A stretch of DNA of 64,000 nucleotides from Cryomorphaceae bacterium (GCA_016124575.1 WGNM01000003.1:1-64000); one strand, 5' to 3'; numbered from the stretch's first letter, positions 17,301 through 26,466 are shown. The notes: generated by a model from the letters alone, not told the origin. Numbers and translations: made by a program.

Positions 17301-18288
17301 TCAAGTATGCCAATAGGGTAAATAGGTTTTCAGGGTTGTTTTCATCCATTGGTGGGTTCGCAGATGAACGAATAACAATCATGGCGAAGGTTGAATATCC
17401 GATCAATACCATAAGGATACCGAGTACGGAGGTGTTAACCAATGCCCATCCGCGCTTGTGCGAAAACCATAATGCTACTGAAATTAAACCAATAACGAGC
17501 AGGGCGTAAAAGATAACCCCGGAGTTAAACGGCATGCCCAATGTGTTGATGAAAAAGAGCTCGAATTTACCGGCCATTTGCACAAAACCTTGCACGATGA
17601 CACTTTGCATCAAACCGAGAATGACAAGTGAAATGGCACCAGTTATCAGAATTCCTTTGAGTGAGCTCTTGTAGCGCTTGAAATAGTATACAAAAGCGAT
17701 GGCAGGGATGGCGAGGAGGTTCAAAAGGTGGACACCAATTGAAAGACCCATCAGGTAAGCGATGAGAATAATCCAACGGATTTCGCCACCGCGTTCTTCA
17801 ACCGATTCCCATTTGAGAATGGCCCAGAAAACAACAGCCGTAAAGAGCGACGACATAGCATATACTTCACCTTCAACAGCAGAAAACCAGAATGAATCAC
17901 TAAAGGTATAAGCCAATGCACCGATTACGCCAGAAGCCATAACAGCCAAGGTTTTTCCTTTGCCGTCTTCACCTGTGCCCATGACTTTCTTCGCCAAGTG
18001 GGTGATACTCCAGAACAAGAATAAAATGGTGAACGAGGAACACAGTGCGCTTAACACGTTCACTGCTGTTGCTTCATAGCCAGTGGGTGCAAACATTGCA
18101 AAAAAGCGGGCCAACATCATAAAGAAGGGTGCGCCAGGAGGGTGACCAACTTCTAGTTTATAAGCCGATGCAATGAATTCACCGCAATCCCAAAAACTTG
18201 CAGTAGGCTCGATGGTAAGCAGGTAAATGATAGTTGCAAACAACCAAACGCCCCAACCAGTAAAGATATTCGTCTTGTGATAACTCAT
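14389..18288 (-). CDS. DUF2723 / GT117 family giant membrane protein
   Basis: A 1299-residue protein. Its N-terminal third has about ten membrane segments and the family signature (TIEPTASFWDCGEFIASAYKLEVGHPPGAP, about residues 27-56) with conserved Asp34 and Glu37, as in GT-C-type enzymes that use a lipid-linked sugar donor. A long soluble insertion (~350-680), a second membrane block (~690-850) and a C-terminal soluble region with helical repeats follow. This family is characteristic of Bacteroidota and is thought to glycosylate envelope proteins or lipids; the exact reaction is not known to me. Monocistronic, with a shared terminator at its 3' end. Confidence 0.85.
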   Translation of the reverse strand: MSYHKTNIFTGWGVWLFATIIYLLTIEPTASFWDCGEFIASAYKLEVGHPPGAPFFMMLARFFAMFAPTGYEATAVNVLSALCSSFTILFLFWSITHLAKKVMGTGEDGKGKTLAVMASGVIGALAYTFSDSFWFSAVEGEVYAMSSLFTAVVFWAILKWESVEERGGEIRWIILIAYLMGLSIGVHLLNLLAIPAIAFVYYFKRYKSSLKGILITGAISLVILGLMQSVIVQGFVQMAGKFELFFINTLGMPFNSGVIFYALLVIGLISVALWFSHKRGWALVNTSVLGILMVLIGYSTFAMIVIRSSANPPMDENNPENLFTLLAYLNREQYGDRPLISGQYWNTPTDMENQYSDGSKTWVKSYSVVEQRGAIEKRVKSFRWEFDAIKWIEENGAGKYELTEEYIDSGEKRRSIPNYDARYTTIFPRMYSSQANHIQEYKRWSNFKNYNVSRVFSSPLMPNALMNGEEFAFHIDQNILSGQTDAKSLERNLNKLFGSYKVKLSSLIQVRAGNEILIYNDRSQQFDQLANLDDDRMREAVSQFIVDLLSEKVSMGKEYVTRLEETQRNMEQGLRIATARYNAMGNEDDYNKARQYQAELERLNKELQPSFGENWQFFTDYQMQWMYARYFMWNFAGRQNDVQGHGNFREGNWLTGLDFIDQERLGNRENLPTSELTNKGLNKFYYIPLLLGLIGLIFQLVRSPKEFLTVALMFVLTGIAIVVYLNQYPFQPRERDYAYVGSFYAFAIWIGLGVYALYWAAREMNWKDLGITAGLSIGAGLVFYVLENMGEREHSFSLSVLYLGGIATALFAIAMLLKTFKVSDLLKAALPAVLCLVVPYLMAAEGWDDHSRAKRRTGVDFAKNYLDSLEVNAILFTNGDNDTFPLWYVQEVEGYRTDVRIVNLSLLNTDWYIDQMKRRAYESAPVPFRIEEEKYRQGTRDIVLLEESADTANPYFDLSAAMDIALDDSKTIDYGDGKFYQYLPSKSFSLPVDSAKMIELGIVSGDEIDMMVKSVDWTLTDERNRPKQYIVKNHFMVLELLRSNNWERPVYFAVTTGPDSYIGLQDYFRLEGLAYRLVPIKYPKQQNPNVLGGFASDKMYDNIMEKFSWGNMDDTTGAGIYMDENNRRMTTNLRLQFSNLAEQLIKEGKENKAFNVLNKLIEVTPEKNVPYDRVMLPIVEALYDLSKSDSSDVATLNGIPMSEADCLKAQELAEQVGERLFRLFEEDADYFLSLDGKYFDQVTDDLSILYQVNQRLQQVAKFYHPESAKAKEWEERLQAIEAKIEAKERDLQDLGYTSF

Positions 18289-18414
18289 GTAGTATCTTCT
18301 GTTTCGTATTTAGAATCCCGATGGATTAGTGCGCGAATTTATGAATAAAACATCGGTATGGGCGGTTGATTCACCACCAGATATGACGATTTCAACTTTT
18401 TTATCACGACATAA

Positions 18415-18448
18415 AACCAAAAGAGGCCGTTTCTTTTGAAACGACCTC
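18415..18448 (-). terminator. Terminator of the PKD/T9SS gene
   Basis: A 10-bp stem (AGGCCGTTTC at 18424-18433 with GAAACGACCT at 18438-18447, TTTT loop, one G-U on the minus strand). A T-rich run follows on the minus strand. It lies 18 bp after the stop at 18466. Confidence 0.75.
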
Positions 18449-18465
18449 CCTGAATGACTTATTTT

Positions 18466-20937
18466 TTATTTGATGATTTGTATTTTCTGAATCGTCGTTG
18501 CTTCAGCATTTTGCAGTTGCAATAGGTAATTACCAACACTCAAAACACCCGCGTCAATGGCGCCATTGCCGAGCACATTTGTCCCTGAAAGCACCATCCG
18601 ACCGCTGAGGTCGAAAATCTCCCATTTCAACGCATTGGCATTGTCAGAAAGGAAAAGAAGTCCGTCGGATGGAATAGGGTATACGTTGATTTTCTCCGAC
18701 GAGAATTCGTTCACATTGTCTTCACAATTGTTATTGACTCCAAATTCCAATCCTACAGTTTGTGTCAGTGGGTCAATGATGTAATTCACATCCAAACCGC
18801 CTTCTACCAAGATGTTGATGAGAATGCCGAATTGTAAAAATTCATCCATCGACATGGATAGGGTGTAGCAGCCATCGGGCAGACAAATGCCTATCAATGT
18901 GCCGTCACATTCTTCATAAACAGTAAAAGCACCGTTAAATTCCCATGGCAATTGACCAAGTATAGCTCCTAGCTCAAAATCAAAGTCTAAGTCGAAACCA
19001 GGAATGCCTTGTGGATCGATGCTTATGTATACTTCTGAACATTCTGGAAGCTCTAAATTTACGAATGAGAGGCATTGCATAACACCTTGAGGACAGTTGG
19101 GAGTTTCATACATTGCGCACATCTCATGGATGCCCGGTTCAAAAGAGCCATCAACAACGTTTCCTGATTCGTAATATTCGCCATCTAAAAACCAATCTAC
19201 TACAGCACCATTATCGGAAGGAAAAGCGGTGAAGATATAGTTGCCATTTGCTGTTTGATAATATTCTACTTCTAAGGTGCAATCAGCAGTTTCAGTGCAA
19301 TCGGCGTTGACGCCAAATTGAAAATAGGCAGATAGTGAATCCCAAATCGGGTCGGCTGACCAAGGTGATCCACCGTTTGCATTCGACATCCATACTTGTG
19401 CGTTTTGAACAGGTGTGGTTGATTGAATGAGAATTGAATAGCAACCATCAGGTAAACAAAAATCTTCGACAAAAGAGGGGGTGTCGTTCATGAAGGTTTG
19501 TGTGCCTGCAGCTACAAGTCCGCCGTTGCCAACTATTTGCCATGAGATGACTTGAACAGCCCCAGGCTCAACATTTGTGTCTAGGTGGAATAGGTAAGGG
19601 GTGCAGTCTGCTGAACATCCTGCTGACTCTACAGTAGTGCAAATAGAAAAACCTTGTGCACATATACTGTTAAAGGATTCAGCGCAAACCACATACACTC
19701 CACCATCAGATAAATCAAATGTCATGTTCGATGAGCCAACAAAAGAATTATTGTTAACGGTCCAATAGATTTGATCGACCCACCCAGAATCTGGTGTCAA
19801 ACTAAAAGTATATTCGCAATCGTTATTGCTTACTTCAAGCGTTGGTTCACACTCGATACTGCAGCCATCAGCGATAGCGATGAAAGTAAAAGCGGTGCCA
19901 TTCGGACAATTAATTGAAGTGTAGTAAGCCGTTACAACATACTCTCCCGGGGCAGAATATACGTGCTCAATAAAGTGACCGCCAACCGCCTCAGTGCCGT
20001 CACCAAAGTTCCACGTAACACTTTCACCGGGTGAAAAACTACCAATTTCGAATTGCCAAGTACAGCCTTCTCCGCCGGCGTAGGTATCGGTCGGACAATC
20101 GTTAAGACAGCCTTCGACGAGGAACATCTCACAAAAAATTTCGTCGCATGACTGCATGCAGATTTCGTATTCACCGGAACCAGAAAATTGGTAGGTGAAA
20201 ACCGTCTCACCATTGCTAACAGGCAAACCATTCACATAGTACATAACAAATGCATCTGGTTCAAATAAATCAGGGTGAAAGATGGCAAGACAATCGTTCA
20301 ACATGTTGACTTCAAGTCCGGTAGGACAAGAACAATTTTGTATCGTAAATGATCCGCATGCTTCTTCATTGTCGCAAATGTCGGCAGATGAAGTAACGCA
20401 ATAGGTGTGCTCACCTTCCATCAAGTCGGTTAAAACCTGGACAGATTCCCCAGAAGTATAAAATTCACCGTCAATATAGTATGTGTATGGTTGCTCAGGG
20501 GCATTGCTTGTTACAACAATTGTAGCTTGTCCGCACACTTCTGTAATTACATCTGCGCCCAGCAAACAAGCTTGTGATTCAACACAAAACGTCAGCGGGT
20601 TTTCTATTGAGCCGTTTGCGCTAAAATTTGGCACCCACGATGCGGTAATGTCGCCAGTGGTGTATGATACGGAGTAAACGTCTTGAGGTTGAATGATATC
20701 ATAGACAAAACCCAGTTCGAAACAAGATGTCGGCAAACATATATTTGTGTTGCCGTAGCCATTTGGCGTAATCTCAATCGTGAAGGTTTCAGTACCACCA
20801 TTGACATTGTCAAGGGTATATGTAATCACACCTGGTCCAACAGAGGGGTTGAAGAGAAATGTCAATTCGACATTTTCGCAGGAGAAAGATTGTAGTCCTA
20901 AAGTCGTTAGGAAAGCAATAAATAGAATTTTTTTCAT
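18466..20937 (-). CDS. Secreted Cys-rich PKD-domain protein with T9SS type A tail
   Basis: An 823-residue protein. A signal peptide (LGLQSFS) is followed by several Cys-rich beta repeats, a PKD domain at about 290-355 (ESVTWNFGDGTEAVGG; HVYSAPGEYVVTAYY), more Cys-rich units and a type A sorting domain (VYPIPSDGLLFLSDN; ALKWEIFDLSGRMVLSG; VGNYLLQLQN). Recurring short motifs such as LPDGCYS appear at least three times. It is probably displayed on or shed from the surface. No enzymatic motif is seen. It has its own terminator. Confidence 0.85.
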   Translation of the reverse strand: MKKILFIAFLTTLGLQSFSCENVELTFLFNPSVGPGVITYTLDNVNGGTETFTIEITPNGYGNTNICLPTSCFELGFVYDIIQPQDVYSVSYTTGDITASWVPNFSANGSIENPLTFCVESQACLLGADVITEVCGQATIVVTSNAPEQPYTYYIDGEFYTSGESVQVLTDLMEGEHTYCVTSSADICDNEEACGSFTIQNCSCPTGLEVNMLNDCLAIFHPDLFEPDAFVMYYVNGLPVSNGETVFTYQFSGSGEYEICMQSCDEIFCEMFLVEGCLNDCPTDTYAGGEGCTWQFEIGSFSPGESVTWNFGDGTEAVGGHFIEHVYSAPGEYVVTAYYTSINCPNGTAFTFIAIADGCSIECEPTLEVSNNDCEYTFSLTPDSGWVDQIYWTVNNNSFVGSSNMTFDLSDGGVYVVCAESFNSICAQGFSICTTVESAGCSADCTPYLFHLDTNVEPGAVQVISWQIVGNGGLVAAGTQTFMNDTPSFVEDFCLPDGCYSILIQSTTPVQNAQVWMSNANGGSPWSADPIWDSLSAYFQFGVNADCTETADCTLEVEYYQTANGNYIFTAFPSDNGAVVDWFLDGEYYESGNVVDGSFEPGIHEMCAMYETPNCPQGVMQCLSFVNLELPECSEVYISIDPQGIPGFDLDFDFELGAILGQLPWEFNGAFTVYEECDGTLIGICLPDGCYTLSMSMDEFLQFGILINILVEGGLDVNYIIDPLTQTVGLEFGVNNNCEDNVNEFSSEKINVYPIPSDGLLFLSDNANALKWEIFDLSGRMVLSGTNVLGNGAIDAGVLSVGNYLLQLQNAEATTIQKIQIIK

Positions 20938-20999
20938 CGTTTGTAAGGTCTAGAGTAGGTAAGACATCAAAATCCGACAAACGGTTGCATTGCACGAAT

Positions 21000-21530
21000 T
21001 TAAGTAAAGCGAGGATCTACATCCATAACATGTCCGCATTGCTTGCAAGTTCTCAAATCTTCACTGCCATAAAAATCCCTGAATCGCGGCAGGAAATCTT
21101 TCTCGATGTTGGTCAAGTCGAAATAGGTGTCGTGCAGTTTGTTGTTGCAATTGTCGCAAAACCACATCAGCCCGTCGGTATGCGCTGTACCCTCACGTTT
21201 AAGTTCAATCACCAAGCCAATGGATCCTTCTGAACGAAAGGGTGAATGGGGAACGCCGGCCGGGTGCAAGTACATATCGCCAGCTTTTAATGGTATGTCA
21301 ACCGCTTTTCCATCTTCTTGAATGCGAACGGTTATTTCGCCCTCTAACTGGTAGAAAAGTTCCTCAGTTTCGTTGTAGTGGTAGTCTTTTCTAGCATTTG
21401 GGCCCCCAACAATCATGACGATATAGTCTCCACTTTCAACATATAGATTTTTATTGGAAACGGGCGGCTTGAGCAAGTCACGGTTTTCTTTTATCCACTC
21501 GTTTAGATTGAAGGGTCTACGTATCGACAT
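21000..21530 (-). CDS. nbaC: 3-hydroxyanthranilate 3,4-dioxygenase
   Basis: A 176-residue cupin dioxygenase that opens the ring of 3-hydroxyanthranilate in the kynurenine pathway, on the way to quinolinate/NAD or to glutaryl-CoA. Metal ligands are His51, Glu57 (YHYNETEELF) and His95 (HPAGVPHSP). The C-terminal rubredoxin-like iron site of bacterial enzymes is intact: Cys125, Cys128, Cys162 and Cys165. Last gene of the minus-strand run from the vWA protein; a TATCTTTA box 11 nt before its ATG could give separate transcription. kynU is 17 kb away. Confidence 0.95.
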   Translation of the reverse strand: MSIRRPFNLNEWIKENRDLLKPPVSNKNLYVESGDYIVMIVGGPNARKDYHYNETEELFYQLEGEITVRIQEDGKAVDIPLKAGDMYLHPAGVPHSPFRSEGSIGLVIELKREGTAHTDGLMWFCDNCNNKLHDTYFDLTNIEKDFLPRFRDFYGSEDLRTCKQCGHVMDVDPRFT

Positions 21531-21558
21531 GATTTTTTTTCTAAAGATAAGAAAGTCT

Positions 21559-22479
21559 CTATTTGGCCAATGCTTGTTTTCGGCCAGGCTCAGAACTTAC
21601 AAGATAAACACCTGTGAAAATCAAGGCAGCACAAAGTATTCTCTGCCAATTGATGTCGCCGGTATAATCAGCACCCCCGAAATATGCGAAAACAAACGCG
21701 AATAGTCCGGCCAGCAATGGCTGTAAATAAATATACACGCTAACCACAGTAGGTGCTACTGTTTTCATCGCCCAGATGTTGAGCAGGTAGGCCAAGAATG
21801 TAGTGGCAATAATAACATAGAAAATGGCCAACCAATGATTGCCAGTTAAAGCCGCCCAATCAACAGCCATCGCCTGCGATAGGCCGATTGGTGTTACAAT
21901 GATCCACCCAAATAAAAACACCCATGAGATTACGGTTATGGGTTTGTACTTGCCCATCAATGGTTTTACCAGAACGAGGTAGAATCCGTACGACATGGCA
22001 TTGAGAAACACCATCAAATCTCCCTGCCAGGTGGCATGAGCAGTGGTGTTTCCTCGGCTGAGTAGCAGCAAACTGATTGCGCCGGCTGCTCCTAGTAAAA
22101 TGCCAACGATTTTGCGTTTAGAAATGCGCGTCCGCAGAATTACAGCAGAAGCAATGAGCACCAAGATTGGATTGCTGGTGAGCATTATCGAAGCATTTAC
22201 GGGTGATGTAGCGCTCAAACCATTGAAGAAAAAAAGCTGATTTACGGCGACGCCTGAAATACCACACAGTATAAGGCGCGGAAAATCACTGATTGAAACT
22301 TTCTCTTGGTTGAATGCAAAAAGCAACCAAAACAACAGCCCAGCCCCTGTTACACGCAGAAAAATAAATCCACTCGGGCCAATAACATTGGGCATTAAGC
22401 CTTTGGCGATAAGGTAGTTCGCGCTGTAGAATACGGCCACTGAAAACAGTGCCATGTGGGCGAGAAACTTGGTGCTCAA
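21559..22479 (-). CDS. EamA/DMT family transporter
   Basis: A 306-residue membrane protein with about ten transmembrane segments in two EamA halves (~8-140 and ~150-295); SPVNASIMLTSNPILVLIAS and PTVVSVYIYLQPLLAGLFAF are typical of the ends of each half. It is a predicted exporter of amino acids or other metabolites; substrate unknown. Its start overlaps the ArsC-like gene by 4 bp, so the two are translationally coupled. Confidence 0.9.
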   Translation of the reverse strand: MSTKFLAHMALFSVAVFYSANYLIAKGLMPNVIGPSGFIFLRVTGAGLLFWLLFAFNQEKVSISDFPRLILCGISGVAVNQLFFFNGLSATSPVNASIMLTSNPILVLIASAVILRTRISKRKIVGILLGAAGAISLLLLSRGNTTAHATWQGDLMVFLNAMSYGFYLVLVKPLMGKYKPITVISWVFLFGWIIVTPIGLSQAMAVDWAALTGNHWLAIFYVIIATTFLAYLLNIWAMKTVAPTVVSVYIYLQPLLAGLFAFVFAYFGGADYTGDINWQRILCAALIFTGVYLVSSEPGRKQALAK

Positions 22480-22829
22480 GCCAAAGCGGCTTTAGCTGCG
22501 GCCACTACTTTTGGTGCATTGCCAACAAAAATGTTGTTGTCGACAATAATAACGGGGCGTTTCAAAAACGTATATTCTTCAAGTATGAGCTGGCGGTAGT
22601 CGGCCTCCTTCAAATCTTTGTCTCCCAGTCCCATGGCACGGTATTTCATCGCAGTGCGGCTAAAAAGCGACGCGTAGCTGCCCGACAGCTTTTTCATTTC
22701 ATCGATCTGCTTTTCGGTAATGGGCTCAGTTTTTATTTCTTGGAAAACGGCCTTTGGATCTTGAATGTCTAACTCGCTCAATATGCGCTTGTTGGTTGAG
22801 CAGGTCGCTAAATGGTATACTTTAAGCAT
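22476..22829 (-). CDS. ArsC/Spx-family thioredoxin-fold protein
   Basis: A 117-residue protein with the ArsC-type fold (YHLATCSTNKRIL with Cys10; FLKRPVIIVDNNIFVGN near residue 88, including the conserved Arg-Pro). The second Cys of Spx-type CxxC is absent. The family includes arsenate reductases and YffB-like proteins; there is no arsenic operon around it, so arsenate reduction is not established. It overlaps udk by 8 bp and the EamA gene by 4 bp. Confidence 0.85.
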   Translation of the reverse strand: MLKVYHLATCSTNKRILSELDIQDPKAVFQEIKTEPITEKQIDEMKKLSGSYASLFSRTAMKYRAMGLGDKDLKEADYRQLILEEYTFLKRPVIIVDNNIFVGNAPKVVAAAKAALA

Positions 22830-23457
22830 GATTCAGAATTTGACGAATGTGTTGGGCAAGTTGGTTCACACCGTGGCTGAAATCTTCGTTGTTGTCGATT
22901 TCTATGTTGCACATGTTGCGGTATGGTTCAAGGTAACTAACATCTGCAGGCCGCACATGGTTCTCCCATTGGTAAATGACTTCGTGTTTCGGGTATCCGC
23001 GTTCTTTGTGGTCTCTATTTATTCGCCTTTCCAGGCGGATGTCGGGGCTTGCTTGCAAGTACACTTTGTAGTCTAACAATTCGCGTATCTCCTCATAGTA
23101 AAAGACAAACAATCCTTCGGTGATGATCACTGGTGAAGGGTTGAAGGTGATAATTTTTGGTGCTTTGTTCGGGTTGTTGAAGGTATACTCTTCTTTTTCA
23201 ACCTTTTTACCCTGAATGAGCTGCTGCACGTCTGAAAAATACGCCGCGCGATTGATGGATTCTGGGAGATCGAAATTGGTCCAGCCGTTTTCGTCTTGGC
23301 TTTGCTGCTCTTTAGGCAGGTAATAATTGTCTTGGGAGACTAGCGTCAATTCATCCTCGCTAAATTGAGCTAGAAGCGCATTTAATACAGATGTTTTACC
23401 GGTTGCGCTGCCACCAGAAATCCCGATGATATACGGACGTTTAACTTGCGAATTCAC
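22822..23457 (-). CDS. udk: Uridine kinase
   Basis: A 211-residue P-loop kinase that phosphorylates uridine/cytidine in pyrimidine salvage. Walker A is GISGGSATGKTS near residue 12; SQDNYYLP and YTFNNPNKAP bind substrate; RRINRDHKERGY is the lid region. The start is taken as GTG at 23457, which gives the family's usual length and N-terminus. A longer frame opening with TTG at 23565 would overlap the vWA gene by 92 bp and adds unlike residues. A perfect TATCTTTG box lies 4 nt before the GTG. Confidence 0.9.
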   Translation of the reverse strand: MNSQVKRPYIIGISGGSATGKTSVLNALLAQFSEDELTLVSQDNYYLPKEQQSQDENGWTNFDLPESINRAAYFSDVQQLIQGKKVEKEEYTFNNPNKAPKIITFNPSPVIITEGLFVFYYEEIRELLDYKVYLQASPDIRLERRINRDHKERGYPKHEVIYQWENHVRPADVSYLEPYRNMCNIEIDNNEDFSHGVNQLAQHIRQILNHA

Positions 23458-23461
23458 AGCG

Positions 23462-23469
23462 CAAAGATA
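23462..23469 (-). promoter_or_regulatory. -7 promoter box of udk
   Basis: TATCTTTG, a perfect TAnnTTTG match, 4 nt before the proposed GTG start of udk and in the 16-bp gap after the vWA stop codon. It supports both the shorter start and an internal promoter in the gene run. Confidence 0.55.
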
Positions 23470-23473
23470 CAAC

Positions 23474-24829
23474 TCATTCTTTTGTTGATCGTCGAATGAT
23501 TTCTTCTTGAAGCAATCGTTCTCCGCCGTCATAATCGTTGGCATGCAGGTACGTTCCTCCACCAAGTTCTGCCAATTCTTTTAGCACCTCAGCAGCTTTG
23601 TCGGTGCAACGTATACCAATGATGGTGGTAATCAGTCCTTTATCGCGGTACTCTTTAACCAACTCTTTGATTTTATCGTTATCAGATGCGCGGAATGAAC
23701 CGTCGGTAGCAACAATAACTTGATTGTTGCCAGCCTCTTGAAAATTCCGTGTTCCAATCTCATAGGCGTTGCGGAAGCCTTTCACGCCAGCTGTCATCCC
23801 TCCTGCCGTAAGGGTCGAAATCGAATTCACCAATCGTTCATGCTCGTTCCCTGGAATGCCTTCTGCAACAACTTCTGTTTTTGTAGCATAGGTCATGATT
23901 GAAATTTTATCGTTCGGCCTCAAAACTTCGAAAAGGTTGTTCATGGCATTTTTTAAGACGTCGAGCTTGCCTTGCTTGGCCATTGATTCGGAGATGTCGA
24001 CCAGAAAAACGACGTTGTTTGGTCGTAAAGTATTGTTGAGCTTCCCGTCTGCAGCAATGGCATCAACCGGTATTTCGGCTGCTGGAGGAGGTATCGTCGG
24101 CACGCGAGGTTCGGTAGTTTCTTCTTTTGGTTGTGGTATTTCAATAGCCAGCGGCTCTTCAATTGTTTTCGGTTCCAAGAAAAATTCAAAATAGTTGCTC
24201 CTGCGGTTGATATAGGTAGCGGTGTCGTCAGGAAAATATCCTTCCGCATCTGCAAGCAGGAAGTAATATGAAATAGGCACTTCATCAGTGGCGGTGCCTT
24301 TTTTATCGGTTTTCCATGTCCGCTGCACAGCGCCCTGTTCTATTAGTCGCACCCGTGCATCTTTTATTGGCTCAAGGGTTTGAGCGTTTTTCACAACAAT
24401 GGTGAGTGGGTCGTTCGGGCAGCAGTTGGCGGGTTGGTCGCTGAAAGTTGGACAGTTTGGGTTTGCCGATCGGTCGACGTATTGCACGTCGGCCATTACT
24501 TTTATCACCACAGGTTTATTCATGGTAGTGAAGAATAGTTCAATTTTATCTGTCCACGCCCCTTTGTTGAGCGGGTTGAATTGAACGCGCAATGTGATTG
24601 AACTGTCTTGTGCTATTTTTTTTGAAGAGAGTAAGAATGAATATTCTCTCGAAAAGGTTGATCTGAGCAGTGTAGCGTCAGGTCCTGTATTGGTAATGGT
24701 TATGTCGACTACGCGATTGGTGGTGCGCTCTATGGTGCCGTATTCAATAACAGCAGGATCGCACTTTATTTGTGCCATCCCTGCCGCTGGCAGGACCAAA
24801 AGGAGAATTACAAGTAAACGTTGCATCAT
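23474..24829 (-). CDS. Secreted vWA-domain protein with DUF1573-like N-domain
   Basis: A 451-residue protein. A signal peptide (LPAAGMAQ) precedes an N-terminal beta domain with an ASH/DUF1573-like pattern (CDPAVIEYGTIERTTN; ITITNTGPDATLL), then a carboxypeptidase-regulatory-like domain (~150-220), a Pro-rich linker (~225-255) and a C-terminal von Willebrand A domain (~275-440). The vWA metal site shows DISESM (DxSxS) near residue 280 and VIVATDGSF near 378. It likely mediates protein contacts in the periplasm. First of the run vWA-udk-arsC-eamA-nbaC; its neighbours give no clear clue to partners. Confidence 0.85.
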   Translation of the reverse strand: MMQRLLVILLLVLPAAGMAQIKCDPAVIEYGTIERTTNRVVDITITNTGPDATLLRSTFSREYSFLLSSKKIAQDSSITLRVQFNPLNKGAWTDKIELFFTTMNKPVVIKVMADVQYVDRSANPNCPTFSDQPANCCPNDPLTIVVKNAQTLEPIKDARVRLIEQGAVQRTWKTDKKGTATDEVPISYYFLLADAEGYFPDDTATYINRRSNYFEFFLEPKTIEEPLAIEIPQPKEETTEPRVPTIPPPAAEIPVDAIAADGKLNNTLRPNNVVFLVDISESMAKQGKLDVLKNAMNNLFEVLRPNDKISIMTYATKTEVVAEGIPGNEHERLVNSISTLTAGGMTAGVKGFRNAYEIGTRNFQEAGNNQVIVATDGSFRASDNDKIKELVKEYRDKGLITTIIGIRCTDKAAEVLKELAELGGGTYLHANDYDGGERLLQEEIIRRSTKE

Positions 24830-24879
24830 TGAAAACGCGAATTAAGTGCACGCATTATACTACGCACAATGCATGCCGT

Positions 24880-26376
24880 TTATTTGATGGTTTTAAGCAG
24901 GTTTGCAACCTCTCTGTCGTTGGCCAGTCGGGGCACTTTGTTTTGTCCGCCCAACTTGCCCCGCTCCCGCATCATTTCGTTAAAGCCACCTTTCACAACT
25001 GGGCGTATGATGCAAGTTCGCAGCACATTGCCGGTAATCAAATCGTTGTAATAGGTGTTTTGTCGGCACATTTCGCTATCAATGAAGGCTGCTAATTGCT
25101 CGAGGTTTGGCCATTCGTTTTGGAATTCTACAAACCATTCGTGGTAGGGTAATCCTTCTTCCGGGCGCACTTCTGGAGCGACGTGAAATTCGGTTATTGT
25201 GAAATGGAATTTTTCAATTGCGGCCGACATAGCCTGTTCTACTTCTTCGGCTATTACATGTTCGCCAAAGGCGGATGTAAAGTGTTTGATACGTCCTGTT
25301 ACCTTGATGCGCGGTGGCTGTAGAGAAACGAATCGCACGGTATCGCCAATTACATAGCCCCACAAACCGGCGTTGGTGTTGAGAACGATTGCGTAGTTAA
25401 CACCTATTTGTACCTCATGTAGTGAAAGCCGAGGTGGGTTTGCATCGAAAAATAAGTCGGCAGGAATGAATTCGTACCAAATGCCATCATTGAAGGTGAG
25501 CAAAAGACCGTCTGATTCTTGACTGTCTTGATAGGCGATGAAGCCTTCAGAGGCGGGATAGGTTTCTATGGTAGGAATGGTATCGCCAATGAGTTCGTTG
25601 AAGCGTGCGCGGTATGGTTCGAAGTTTACTCCACCATATACCATCAAGCTGAAGTTTGGGAACAGCTTGCGGATGTTTTCTTTTCCTGATGTCTGCAACA
25701 AGCGTTCGAAATACATTTGCACCCATGCGGGGATGCCGCTTATAAGCGACATGGGTTGATTTACTGTTTCACGCACGATGGTGTCGAGTTTGGTTTCCCA
25801 ATCATCGATGGTGTTGGTTTCGAAGCTCGGCAATCGATTTTTTTGAAGATACCCGGGAACGTGGTGCGCTACAATGCCTGAAAGACGTCCGTACGGGATT
25901 CCACTAGGCAGATGATGCAATTCCGGACTGCCTTGAAGAAATATCATTTTACCGTCAACAAAATGGGCATTTCCTGTTTCTGCAATGTAGCAAAGCAGTG
26001 CATTGCGTGCCGACCGGATGTGGTTGGGCATTGAGTCGTCGGTAAGTGGGATGTACTTAACACCAGATGTTGTGCCGCTCGTTTTGCAAAAATACTTTGG
26101 AATACCTGGCCAAAGGACATCTTTTTCACCAGAAATAACCCGCTCTATGTATGGCTTTAGATCTTCATAATCTTGAATGGGCACTGCCTGTCTGAAATCT
26201 GCTTCAGTGCGTATCTCAGCAAATCGATGATCGTGTCCGAATGCTGTGTTTTTTGCTTGTAAAACCAGTTGGTTGAATTGCGCACTTTGCTTAGAGGTAG
26301 CTTCAAGCGATTCTTTGTGAACGCGTGAGGCGACAATTTTAGCGAAAGGTTTGCTCAATGCTGATTTCAGTCCCAT
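24880..26376 (-). CDS. GH3 family acyl-adenylate/amido-synthetase-like protein
   Basis: A 498-residue protein of the GH3 auxin-responsive promoter family. Motifs are FCKTSGTTSGVKYIPLT (P-loop-like, about 96-112), LMVYGGVNFEPYR and ETYPASEGFIAYQ in the middle, and GLWGYVIGDTVRFVS further on. GH3 proteins adenylate a carboxylic acid and join it to an amino acid; bacterial substrates are mostly unknown. The ATG at 26376 is preferred to the GTG two codons upstream; a CACCTTTG box lies 5 nt before it. Located upstream of the vWA gene on the same strand. Confidence 0.9.
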   Translation of the reverse strand: MGLKSALSKPFAKIVASRVHKESLEATSKQSAQFNQLVLQAKNTAFGHDHRFAEIRTEADFRQAVPIQDYEDLKPYIERVISGEKDVLWPGIPKYFCKTSGTTSGVKYIPLTDDSMPNHIRSARNALLCYIAETGNAHFVDGKMIFLQGSPELHHLPSGIPYGRLSGIVAHHVPGYLQKNRLPSFETNTIDDWETKLDTIVRETVNQPMSLISGIPAWVQMYFERLLQTSGKENIRKLFPNFSLMVYGGVNFEPYRARFNELIGDTIPTIETYPASEGFIAYQDSQESDGLLLTFNDGIWYEFIPADLFFDANPPRLSLHEVQIGVNYAIVLNTNAGLWGYVIGDTVRFVSLQPPRIKVTGRIKHFTSAFGEHVIAEEVEQAMSAAIEKFHFTITEFHVAPEVRPEEGLPYHEWFVEFQNEWPNLEQLAAFIDSEMCRQNTYYNDLITGNVLRTCIIRPVVKGGFNEMMRERGKLGGQNKVPRLANDREVANLLKTIK

Positions 26377-26413
26377 GAGCACAAAGGTGCAGATTTTTCC
26401 ATCGTTTGTAAAT

Positions 26414-26448
26414 AAAGAACGCCTTGCTTTTTAGGCAAGGCGTTCTTT
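26414..26448 (-). terminator. Terminator of the T9SS gene at 26467-28350
   Basis: A 14-bp stem (AAAGAACGCCTTGC with GCAAGGCGTTCTTT) and 7-nt loop, ending in T's on the minus strand. It lies 18 bp after the stop codon and before the GH3 start, separating the two genes. Confidence 0.85.
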
Positions 26449-26466
26449 TATAGACTATCTGAATAG

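Noticed and set aside
22476-22829. Arsenate reductase of an arsenic resistance operon
   Set aside because: The fold fits ArsC, but no arsenite pump or ArsR is adjacent; called only at family level.
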